From Lachnospiraceae bacterium UBA7026 (GTDB lineage: Bacteria; Bacillota; Clostridia; Lachnospirales; Lachnospiraceae), in NCBI GenBank assembly GCA_002494165.1, contig DLBH01000039.1, positions 1 through 64,000 of the forward strand: a stretch of DNA of 64,000 nucleotides. The letters run 5' to 3'. Position numbers and translations under genes: made by a program. Shown piece after piece: positions 43,692-51,652 of the stretch. The notes under the pieces were generated by a model, which saw nothing but the letters and a program-made list of their open reading frames with translations, ran no database searches and was not told the origin of the DNA. Position 1 is the first letter of the stretch. The number at the start of each line of letters is the position of its first letter.

Positions 43692-44780
43692 TCAATAACC
43701 ACTGTTCTCCATATATTTCATATATTTCACCACCATCAGGGCAATCTTGAAGGTGATGGCATCCTCGAAAACTCTCAGGTCCAGGCCAGTGCTTTTCTGC
43801 AGCTTATCCAACCTGTAAACCAGCGTATTACGGTGAATATACAGCTGTCTGGACGTCTCTGAAACATTGAGATTGTTCTCAAAAAACTTGTTGATGGTCT
43901 GCAGGGTCTCATCATCAAATTCATCAGGAGACCGGCCTTCAAAAATCTCACGGATGAACATCTTACAGAGGGGAAGGGGCAGCTGATAAATCAGCCGGCC
44001 GATACCTAAACTGCTGTAAGCTATAACATTCTTTTCCGGATAGAAGATCCGTCCCACATCCATAGCCATCTTGGCCTCCTTGTAGGACCTGGAGACCTCC
44101 TTGATCTCACTGACGACGGTACCAAAAGATACATGGACCATGGTCACCGCCTCAGTGTTAAGCATATCTACGATGCCCTGGGCCGTCTTCATCAGGTCGT
44201 CTGCCGACTCCCCGTTCTTCACCTCCCGGACCAGGATAATATTCTTCTCATCAACAGCGGTGATGAAATCCCTGGTCTTGGAAGAAAAGATGCTCCGGAT
44301 GGTCTCAAAAGCATTGTTATCCCTGTCATTCTGGGTCTCAACGATGAACACACAGCGCTTGACATCCGTCTCTATATGAAGCTTCTTGGCCCTGTTGTAA
44401 ATGTCCACCAGCAAAAGGTTGTCAAGGAGCAGGTTCTTGATAAAATTATCCTTATCAAATCTCTCCTTGTAGGCAACCAGCAGATTCTGGATCTGGAAAG
44501 CTGCCATCTTTCCAATCATATAGACATCATCGGTCTCGCCCTTTACCAGGACAATGTACTCCAGCTGGTTATCATCAAAAACTTTAAAAAACTGATATCC
44601 CTGGAGAACCTGGCTCTCTGCTAAAGACTCGGCAAAAACCAGTACCGCCTCCTTATATTCTTCCACCGCGTCAAGTGTTGACGCCAGCGGCTTCCCGTCC
44701 GTATCCATGACACAAAGATCAATCCGGGTGATGGCCTTGATCCCATCTATCGTGTCCTGCAAGATCTGGTTTGAAATCAT
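43692..44780 (-). CDS. CdaR/PucR-type transcriptional regulator
   Basis: A 362-residue protein with an N-terminal sugar-diacid recognition domain (about residues 1-130), a middle GGDEF-like region and a C-terminal PucR helix-turn-helix (TSRQLYIHRNTLVYRLDKL). Such proteins usually activate uptake and breakdown genes for sugar acids or purines, but no such target gene lies next to it. The ligand is unknown. Confidence 0.88.
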   Translation of the reverse strand: MISNQILQDTIDGIKAITRIDLCVMDTDGKPLASTLDAVEEYKEAVLVFAESLAESQVLQGYQFFKVFDDNQLEYIVLVKGETDDVYMIGKMAAFQIQNLLVAYKERFDKDNFIKNLLLDNLLLVDIYNRAKKLHIETDVKRCVFIVETQNDRDNNAFETIRSIFSSKTRDFITAVDEKNIILVREVKNGESADDLMKTAQGIVDMLNTEAVTMVHVSFGTVVSEIKEVSRSYKEAKMAMDVGRIFYPEKNVIAYSSLGIGRLIYQLPLPLCKMFIREIFEGRSPDEFDDETLQTINKFFENNLNVSETSRQLYIHRNTLVYRLDKLQKSTGLDLRVFEDAITFKIALMVVKYMKYMENSGY

Positions 44781-45139
44781 AGTTTAACTCCCCGTCCTTC
44801 CGTAACATATCCATACAGCATGCCCGGTCAGGTCTTCTCCACAATCAATCCCCTGATCAGGCCTACAAAAAATCCACAATTCTATAATCTTTCGTCCCCT
44901 ATATTTTAATACATAATGTCCAAAAATAAAAGAGGAAATGTAGGGAAATTTACCTTAAAAGATTAAATAATTGTAAAAAATTACATATATATGGAATCAT
45001 TTACCAAGAACAATTATACAATTTACATAGTTTCCAAATAAGCTGCCTCTAATAAATATAATCAGACAGGCCAAATCCTGCCTGTAACAAAGAAAGACCT
45101 GCCCGGGTCCTGGTCCCAAAAGCAGGTCTAACTAATCTA
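44781..45139. other. 359-nt intergenic region between the CdaR-type regulator and the LCP-like gene
   Basis: The 45040-45139 part holds the LCP terminators. The 44880-45040 part is strongly AT-rich and contains TATAAT-like boxes on the minus strand (for example near 45013-45018) that could drive the regulator, but no -35 box is convincing. No gene is visible. Confidence 0.5.
45086..45129 (-). terminator. Terminator of the LCP-like gene
   Basis: AGACCTGC / GCAGGTCT (45129-45122 and 45102-45095) is followed on the minus strand by TTCTTTGTT. A second small hairpin, ACAGGC / GCCTGT, lies just beyond. Confidence 0.7.
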
Positions 45140-46678
45140 CTATTCTGAATCCGTATCAAAGCTGAAGAAGCCTTCTTCCGAATCATCAGACTGGTCTGAG
45201 TAGGAGGATTCATCGTCACCGGACCCATCGCTGTTCCCACTGTCTGATGAATCACTGCTCTCACTGTCTGACGAATCACTGCTGTCCCGGTATTCTTCCT
45301 GGGGGATCAACTCATCCATCTCCTCATACTCATCCTCATCCACATCATAATCTGTGTTGGTGATTTCCGGGACGTCCACACTGTCCGTACCGATCCGGAT
45401 CTGGATATCAGCCGATGTGGCAAAGCTGTCCACAGTCTCTATCTCTGCGTTGGGGAAATATTCAAGCAGGTCCTCCCCGATGCCATCTTCTGTCACCCGG
45501 ATGACTGTTGTGGAGATGGGACCCTCTTCCTGGTAATTATCAACCAGGGTGATGGTGTAGCCTTCCGACTCAAGATAGTCACGCCACTCTCCGGCCAGAC
45601 CACTGACATAGGCGGCGTTATAAAGTTCGATGGAGAGCTTCCTGGAATCATCTTCCTCATCTGTCTCATCACCGTCGGTCTGGGAGGACGCACTGGCTGA
45701 TGAGGATGATCCGAACTCCTGGGACTTCTTCATCAGAGCCGCGATCTGAAGCTGAATCTTCTGGGAGTCAAGGGTGAATACGCCGTCACTCTCTCCGCCC
45801 TGCATGATCCTTACCGTGACCGCATCGGCAGTCAGACTTCCAATCTTGTCTGCCTTGGATGTTATCTTCTCCTGGCCTGTGCTGACACAGAGCCTGGTGT
45901 AAGCTTCGAGTACATTGCCCCGCTTCATGCCAAGCGAAAGCTGGTTAAAGAATTCTTCAAAATAAGCGGCTGACGCCTCGAGGCGGTTGGATTCCTCCTG
46001 GGCCGTCCCGTCCAGATGGGTAATGAGGGCCACCGCTTCCCTGCCTGACAGATCATGATCTCCCTTATCGAGAAGCTGCAGCTGGCCTGCACTGTCCCTG
46101 TAGGACATGACCTCGGAAAGGTTGTACTTAACCGATTTTCCGGCATCGAGCACCTCGCTGAGCTTGTCCACACCAATTACGTCATATCCGGCGATCTCCA
46201 GGCCTGTCATCTCAGAAATAATTTCTGTGAGCAGGTCATAGCGGTCCTGGCCGAACATACGGCATATATCCAGAAAGTTCAGTGTTCCTTTGGCCTTAGG
46301 GTACTTATCCCTGATCTCCTTAAGGATGGATGTGCTGACGGAAACCTCGGCGTTAGATGGAATGAGAATCATATCCATGGCCTGTGTCTTCTTATTATAC
46401 ATATCGAGGGCGATATACTCCCTCATGTTATCCAGGCTGTCCACATAAACCAGGGTCGTCTCTATATCCGACACATCAACAGGTTCCTGCTCAGTCGTAT
46501 CTTCTGCCTTGGACTGGGTGGTATCTGTCTCTTTGATCCCTTCTCTCAGATCATAGGTAGAGCCTGTAAGATAGTAGGTCACTCCCTCGAAGGAAACGAG
46601 GGCGATCACGGCCATCAGACCTGCAACAACGATTAACTTTATCAGCAATGAGAAAAAACTTCCTATGGGATTTTTCAT
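45140..46678 (-). CDS. Divergent LCP-family protein with LytR C-terminal domain
   Basis: A 512-residue protein with an N-terminal transmembrane helix (about residues 10-32), a region resembling the LytR-CpsA-Psr fold (MDMILIPSNAEV, GYDVIGVDKLSEVLDA, LSGREAVALITH) and a LytR_C domain near residues 335-440 (LYNAAYVSGLAGEWRDYLESEGY). The last 60 residues are almost only Ser, Asp and Glu. LCP enzymes attach anionic polymers to peptidoglycan. The usual arginine-rich catalytic signature is not clear here, so the role may be non-catalytic. Confidence 0.75.
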   Translation of the reverse strand: MKNPIGSFFSLLIKLIVVAGLMAVIALVSFEGVTYYLTGSTYDLREGIKETDTTQSKAEDTTEQEPVDVSDIETTLVYVDSLDNMREYIALDMYNKKTQAMDMILIPSNAEVSVSTSILKEIRDKYPKAKGTLNFLDICRMFGQDRYDLLTEIISEMTGLEIAGYDVIGVDKLSEVLDAGKSVKYNLSEVMSYRDSAGQLQLLDKGDHDLSGREAVALITHLDGTAQEESNRLEASAAYFEEFFNQLSLGMKRGNVLEAYTRLCVSTGQEKITSKADKIGSLTADAVTVRIMQGGESDGVFTLDSQKIQLQIAALMKKSQEFGSSSSASASSQTDGDETDEEDDSRKLSIELYNAAYVSGLAGEWRDYLESEGYTITLVDNYQEEGPISTTVIRVTEDGIGEDLLEYFPNAEIETVDSFATSADIQIRIGTDSVDVPEITNTDYDVDEDEYEEMDELIPQEEYRDSSDSSDSESSDSSDSGNSDGSGDDESSYSDQSDDSEEGFFSFDTDSE

Positions 46679-46750
46679 GCCTGCCTCCTCTATTCACATA
46701 AACTATTATCCTGGCTGACAAAATCTCCAGTATAAAACACTCATCTAATG

Positions 46751-46779
46751 AGTATAGCAAAGTTCCTTTTTTCATTCAA
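46751..46779 (-). promoter_or_regulatory. Sigma-A promoter of the LCP-like gene
   Basis: TTGAAT (46779-46774), a 17-nt spacer and TATACT (46756-46751) with a TGC extension before the -10. Confidence 0.7.
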
Positions 46780-46854
46780 GATAAAAAATCTTTTCTTTCT
46801 ATGCCATACAGACCTTATTATTCCACCATGCCGGCTCAAAACGGCTGTATCCTC

Positions 46855-48639
46855 CTATATTTCCCTTGTCTCCTGTCTCAGCCAGTCCGCCTCCTGGTCA
46901 GTGAGATAAGGCAGCAAAGCCTCCCGCACCCGGCGGTGATAGTCATTGAGCCACTGCCGCTCTCTGGCAGACAGGCGGTCAGAAAGGATAGCCTCCCGGT
47001 CAAAGGGAACCAGGGTGAGGGGCTCGAAGCAGAGGAACTGTCCATAGCCTCCCAGAATATCCTTCCTGCAGACAATCAGGTTCTCAAGCCGGATGCCAAA
47101 CTTTCCTTCCAGATAGATTCCCGGTTCATCGGAGGTGATCATACCCTCCTCGAAAACGCATTCATCCCCGGCCGCGGCGGTTTTCTGATAGCGGAAGGCA
47201 TTGGGGCCCTCATGAACACTGAGCAGATAGCCTACACCGTGACCGGTCCCGTGATTGTAATCCAGGCCCTGCTCCCAAAAAGGTGCCCTGGCTAGGCCGT
47301 CCAGGCTCCTGCCGCTACAGCCATGAAGGAAGCGGGCCGAAGCCAGGTCCACGTGAGCCCGCAGAACCAGAGTATACATCTCTTTCTCCTCTTCCGTGAG
47401 GGTCCCCAGAGCAATGGTCCTGGTAATATCCGTGGTCCCCTGCAGATAATGGCCGCCGGTATCCGCCAGGACAAAACTCTCCGGTCCCAGAGGACGGTCG
47501 GAGTCGGCGGTGGCAGAATAATGGACGATGGCCCCGTGGTCCTTGTAGGCCATAATGGGGTCAAAACTGGGCTCAAGATAGTCCGGGTCCCTTCTGCGAA
47601 GGTCTTCCAGATAAGCGGCGGCACTGACCTCTGTAGATCTCTCCCCTGCCTCCATCTGCTTCTTAAGCCAATAGATAAATCTAGTGACTGCCAGCCCATC
47701 CTTCAGGTGGGCTGTGCGCATATTCTCCACTTCTACCGGATTCTTAACGGCCTTCATCAGGCTGGTCGGGTCCGGGGCGGTCACAATCTTAACTCCTTCC
47801 CCCGGCCGGGAGGCCAGGGCCGCGTTGACCATGGCTTCATTGTACTGGAGGCTGGTCCCGGCGGCAAAGCCGGCCAGGTCATCATAGATAGCCTCATAGC
47901 CACGGATCCGGATTCCCTCTTTCTCCATCTTTTCCTTCAGGTCAGAGGGCAGGCAGTCCTGGACATACCAGAAGGCCTCGGTCTGGCTGAGAAGAAAATA
48001 ACCCAGGACCACCGGAGTGGACTTCACATCATTTCCCCTTACATTAAGAAGCCAGCAGATATCCGTAAGGGAGGCCAGAAGCAGGTAGTCTGCCTTGCCC
48101 TTTATGGCTTCTCTTACCCGGGCCAGCTTGTCAGTCCGGCTCTCCCCTGCATACTCCAGGGCAAGCTCCCAGACCGGCTGGCAGCTTAAGGCCGGTCTGC
48201 CGGTCCATATCTGCCCGGCCAGGTCAAGATCCATGCGGACTGTCACACCCTGCTCTTCCAAAAGTTCCCGCAGCTTCCTGGCCCGGCTCTCCATGAGGCA
48301 GCGGCCATCGAAGGCCAGAACCTGTCCCTCTTTCATATGATCCTTCAGATACTCCTCTATGGTCGGCACCTGGGGCTGTTTTTCCTTCATCAAACCAATT
48401 CCGGTTCCGGCAAGCTGGTCCCTGGCCTGGAGAAAATAGCGGCCGTCGGTCCACAGCCAGGCCTCGCCGGCAGTCACCAGCAGAGTCCCGGCAGAACCCG
48501 TAAATCCGGATATATATTCTCTGGTCTTAAAATAGTCTCCTACATATTCTGACCCGTGGAAGTCCCCTGTTGGAATCAGGCAGGCATCCACCTGCTTTTC
48601 TTTCATGCAGGCCCTAAGCCTGACAAGCTCTTCTCTCAT
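46855..48639 (-). CDS. Xaa-Pro aminopeptidase (M24B, aminopeptidase P type)
   Basis: A 594-residue cytoplasmic enzyme that removes the first residue from peptides with proline second. ATG 48639 (MREELVRLRACM) is chosen because AGGTGG lies 7 nt upstream; the open frame starts 39 codons earlier. Two creatinase-like N-terminal domains precede the pita-bread domain, whose metal ligands sit in ADTGGHYLQGTTDIT, HGTGHGVGY, SDEPGIY and RLENL. It matches the longer three-domain form. Confidence 0.93.
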   Translation of the reverse strand: MREELVRLRACMKEKQVDACLIPTGDFHGSEYVGDYFKTREYISGFTGSAGTLLVTAGEAWLWTDGRYFLQARDQLAGTGIGLMKEKQPQVPTIEEYLKDHMKEGQVLAFDGRCLMESRARKLRELLEEQGVTVRMDLDLAGQIWTGRPALSCQPVWELALEYAGESRTDKLARVREAIKGKADYLLLASLTDICWLLNVRGNDVKSTPVVLGYFLLSQTEAFWYVQDCLPSDLKEKMEKEGIRIRGYEAIYDDLAGFAAGTSLQYNEAMVNAALASRPGEGVKIVTAPDPTSLMKAVKNPVEVENMRTAHLKDGLAVTRFIYWLKKQMEAGERSTEVSAAAYLEDLRRRDPDYLEPSFDPIMAYKDHGAIVHYSATADSDRPLGPESFVLADTGGHYLQGTTDITRTIALGTLTEEEKEMYTLVLRAHVDLASARFLHGCSGRSLDGLARAPFWEQGLDYNHGTGHGVGYLLSVHEGPNAFRYQKTAAAGDECVFEEGMITSDEPGIYLEGKFGIRLENLIVCRKDILGGYGQFLCFEPLTLVPFDREAILSDRLSARERQWLNDYHRRVREALLPYLTDQEADWLRQETREI

Positions 48640-48786
48640 TTTCACACCACCTAAATCAATATTTTTCCCTTTAAGCAGCAAGCCGCGGAACCTGTCACAA
48701 GGTCTTCCCCGCATGTAAGCCGGGTCATACCGGCGGTCCTGCTGTTTCTTTCCCAACTGATATTACAAATAAAGTGTACCACAAAT

Positions 48787-48820
48787 CCCCCCGTTAGTCA
48801 TAAAAAATACTGACGGGGGG
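48787..48820 (-). terminator. Terminator after the P1B-type ATPase gene
   Basis: CCCCCCGTcAGT / ACTaACGGGGGG forms a strong stem with an A/T-rich loop about 35 nt past the stop; the T-tract is short (ATTTGTGG). Confidence 0.65.
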
Positions 48821-48854
48821 ATCATATACAAAAACACTCTATGACATGAAAAGA

Positions 48855-50942
48855 CTACAGGATGTCTTCCATACTTTTTATACCGATGGCTATGGTGGAC
48901 AAGTTGTGGAGCAGAGCCGACCTGGTAGGAGCCATAATGCCCAGCACACCCAGCAGGATGAGACTTGAATTAATTCCGACAATGATCCGGTAGTTTTTCT
49001 GGATCCTGCGGATCAGACCGTCGCTAATCTGCTTCAGGGTGACAATCTCAAAAAGGCTTTCTGCCCCGATGGTAATATCAGCCACCTCCCTGGCCAGTTC
49101 GGCCCCGTCTCCGATGGCAATACCCACATCCGCCGCCGACAAGGCCGGCGAGTCATTGATACCGTCCCCGACCATCATCACCTTGCGGCCCTTTTCTCTC
49201 TCAGTCTGGACAAAGGAAGCCTTATCCTCCGGCAATACTTCCGCATAAAATTCATCGACACCCACCTTGCCTGCAATGGCTGCCGCGGTCCGGAGGCTGT
49301 CTCCGGTCATCATGACGATCTTGGACAGACCGCAATCCCTCAACTGGCCGACAGCTTCCCGGGCCTCCTGGCGGATGGGATCTTCAATGCAGATTACTGC
49401 TGCCAGCTTACCCTCTATGGCCAGGTAAAGATGGGAATACTCTTCCGGCAGGTTCTTAAAAAGCTCCTCTTTTCCTTCAGGAATCTGACATGCCTCATCC
49501 TCAAAAACAAAATGGTAGCTGCCGATCACCGCCCGTTTGTCTCCGATGGTGGTGGCGATGCCATGGGCTACAATATACTCGACCTTAGAGTGCATCTCAT
49601 CGTGGTTCAGACCTTTTTCCTCCGCCGCATCCACCACGGCTTTGGCGATGGAATGGGGAAAATGCTCTTCCAGACAGGCAGAGATCCTCAGAAGTTCATC
49701 CTCCTCTTCCCCGTTGAAGGAGAAGACCCTGGCCACCCTGGGCCGGGCCTTAGTCAGGGTCCCTGTCTTATCAAAGACTATGGTATCCGCCTCGGCTACC
49801 GCTTCTAAGAACTTGCCACCTTTGACTGTAATCCGGTGCTGGCCGGCCTCCCGGATGGCCGAGAGGACAGAGATCGGCATAGCCAGCTTTAGGGCACAGG
49901 AGAAATCTACCATGAGGACCGACAGGGTCCTGGTCGTATCCCGGGTCAGCAGATAGGTCAGACCAGTTCCCGCAAAGGTGTAGGGCACCAGCCTGTCTGC
50001 CAGATGTTCCGCCTTACTCTCCAGATTGGATTTCAGTTTTTCTGAGTCCTCAATCATTGTGACTATCTTTTCATAGCGGCTGTCACCGCTGCTTTTCACT
50101 TCTATGAGCAGCTCTCCCTCTTCCACTACCGTTCCGGCGTAAACCGTCAGTCCCTGGCACTTGCGGACCGGCAGGGATTCCCCGGTAAGAGAGGCCTGGT
50201 TGACCATGGCCTCCCCGGCCAGGACAGTACCGTCAAAGGCAATGACATTACCCATGTGGATCAATACCTGGTCCCCGGTTTTAATCTGAGTGTAGGGCAC
50301 AAGGACATCCTGACCATCCTGCCTCCTCCAGACCTTATCCACATTGAGGGACATGATCCGGGCCAGGTCACCCACTGATTTCTTATGTGTCCACTCCTCC
50401 AGCAGCTCTCCGACCTCCAGGAGAAACATGACCGAGGAAGCGGTCCTGATATCTCCCCGGGCCATGGATACTCCTATGGCCGTGGCATCAAGGACCGGTA
50501 CCTCCAGCTTTCTTCTCATCAGAAGGCCTAAGCCCTCCCGGTAAAACTTCATGGATCTGAACATGCAGCGGGTCATCCGCAAGGGTCTGGGAAGGAAAAG
50601 TCTGTTGCCGTAATGAAAAAGGGTCTTCAGGACGATTTTTTCCTTGTAACTTCTTCCCATCTCCCGGCCGGAATTCTCCGCCAGGTCCTCCGGCATATCC
50701 ACCCGGTCAAACTGAAAATGCTGCAATCCCTTTATGATTCCTTCCCTTATAGTCTTGCCTGCCGCCGGGTCATAATTGATGATTACATTGCAGGTTCTCT
50801 CTGAAACCTTGACCCTGATCACACCCTCCAGTTGTTCTGTATAATACTGCAACAGGTCCGCCTGCCGGCAGGTCATAGAGCCCGGCAGGTCCATGTGGAT
50901 CCTCATCCTGGCCGCCGTCTCGTGTAAGATAATAAATTTCAA
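48855..50942 (-). CDS. P1B-type heavy metal translocating ATPase, metal unknown
   Basis: A 695-residue membrane pump. It has an N-terminal ferredoxin-like HMA region without a CxxC pair, the actuator SLTGES, the phosphorylation site DKTGTLT, the ATP-binding GDGINDSPALSAADVGIAIG and the C-terminal HNLSTIAIGIKSM. The ion-path motif in the sixth helix reads FSCALKLAMP rather than CPC, CPx or SPC, and the nucleotide-binding HP motif is HFPHSIA. The transported metal therefore cannot be assigned. It is downstream of a DUF6110-like gene, a pairing I recall in other Firmicutes. Confidence 0.9.
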   Translation of the reverse strand: MKFIILHETAARMRIHMDLPGSMTCRQADLLQYYTEQLEGVIRVKVSERTCNVIINYDPAAGKTIREGIIKGLQHFQFDRVDMPEDLAENSGREMGRSYKEKIVLKTLFHYGNRLFLPRPLRMTRCMFRSMKFYREGLGLLMRRKLEVPVLDATAIGVSMARGDIRTASSVMFLLEVGELLEEWTHKKSVGDLARIMSLNVDKVWRRQDGQDVLVPYTQIKTGDQVLIHMGNVIAFDGTVLAGEAMVNQASLTGESLPVRKCQGLTVYAGTVVEEGELLIEVKSSGDSRYEKIVTMIEDSEKLKSNLESKAEHLADRLVPYTFAGTGLTYLLTRDTTRTLSVLMVDFSCALKLAMPISVLSAIREAGQHRITVKGGKFLEAVAEADTIVFDKTGTLTKARPRVARVFSFNGEEEDELLRISACLEEHFPHSIAKAVVDAAEEKGLNHDEMHSKVEYIVAHGIATTIGDKRAVIGSYHFVFEDEACQIPEGKEELFKNLPEEYSHLYLAIEGKLAAVICIEDPIRQEAREAVGQLRDCGLSKIVMMTGDSLRTAAAIAGKVGVDEFYAEVLPEDKASFVQTEREKGRKVMMVGDGINDSPALSAADVGIAIGDGAELAREVADITIGAESLFEIVTLKQISDGLIRRIQKNYRIIVGINSSLILLGVLGIMAPTRSALLHNLSTIAIGIKSMEDIL

Positions 50943-51010
50943 ATCCGGTCACCTCTCATTTATGTCCATATTCCATCATCCTGATCTGCTTTTATTATAT
51001 GGGCCGCTCT

Positions 51011-51160
51011 TATAAAATGTCTTGCCTCTTATAATTAGAACCTGCACTTATATTATTGCTTGCCACTTATAATTTGGGCTCCCACTCATAATATGGCTTG
51101 CCACTTATAATTTGAGCTCCCACTTATAATATGGCTTGCCACATATAATAAGGGCTGCCA
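51011..51160 (-). repeat. 19-bp tandem repeat array, about eight copies
   Basis: Units start near 51011, 51030, 51049, 51068, 51087, 51106, 51125 and 51144 and read about TATAATWTGRGCTTGCCACT on the plus strand. Two alternating versions (GCTTGCCACT and GCTCCCACT) give a 38-bp higher-order period. The array lies between the DUF6110-like gene and the ATPase gene. Each unit has a TATAAT-like box. The rest of the 260-nt gap (50943-51202) holds no gene. Confidence 0.88.
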
Positions 51161-51174
51161 ATAAGTGACAGCCC
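51152..51174 (-). terminator. Hairpin after the DUF6110-like gene
   Basis: GGGCTG / CAGCCC with an 11-nt loop is followed on the minus strand by TTATTATAT. It overlaps the last copy of the 19-bp array and may be a weak terminator or attenuator. Confidence 0.5.
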
Positions 51175-51202
51175 GTCTCAAGCTTTTTATGACAGAATTA
51201 TC

Positions 51203-51529
51203 CTATACTTCCGGCTGGCCGGTCTCTGCCTCTTCGAGGTCCATGACCACTTCATCCGCCTCGTCCTCATATACTTCCTGCTCTTGGCAGCGGGCCCGTT
51301 CCTGGTTAAGTTCCAGGGCCTGGGCATAAATGTCTTCCGCATTCTCCTGGACCAGGTCAACGGTCTCCATCACCGAGTCCTTGGCTCTCAGGGCTGCCGC
51401 CGTTGCCTTGACATAGGTCTTTTTTGCATCCTTGGTGGACAAGGCCTTGATTCCGGCAGTTCCGAAAAGAACACCGCCAAGAAAGAATCCAAAGTTTTTC
51501 CAGTTAAGTTCTGATAACCATTCTATCAT
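51203..51529 (-). CDS. DUF6110-like small protein
   Basis: A 108-residue protein with one short hydrophobic stretch near the N-terminus (FGFFLGGVLFGTAGIKALS), followed by KDAKKTYVKATAAALRAKDSVMETVDLVQENAEDIYA and an acidic tail. This matches my memory of the DUF6110 family, whose genes often sit beside metal ATPases. An AGGAGG site lies 7 nt upstream. A role as a membrane-bound accessory or chaperone for the pump is inferred. Confidence 0.8.
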   Translation of the reverse strand: MIEWLSELNWKNFGFFLGGVLFGTAGIKALSTKDAKKTYVKATAAALRAKDSVMETVDLVQENAEDIYAQALELNQERARCQEQEVYEDEADEVVMDLEEAETGQPEV

Positions 51530-51587
51530 TTTCCAAGCCTCCTAATTTTTGTATCAGTTTGTTATCTTTACAGATATAATTACATAT

Positions 51588-51615
51588 ATTTTACAGGATG
51601 GTCCTGAGAAAACAA
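51588..51615 (-). promoter_or_regulatory. Promoter and possible operator for the DUF6110-ATPase unit
   Basis: TTGTTT (51615-51610), a 16-nt spacer and TAAAAT (51593-51588). The spacer holds a perfect palindrome CAGGA-CCA-TCCTG (51594-51606), a candidate site for a metal-responsive repressor. Confidence 0.5.
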
Positions 51616-51652
51616 ACCTTGGAAAATGATAACATTTCTCAATTATAGCTAT

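Noticed and set aside
51011-51160. CRISPR array or plasmid-type iterons near the DUF6110-like gene
   Set aside because: There are no spacers between the 19-bp units, and there is no replication initiator or cas gene nearby.
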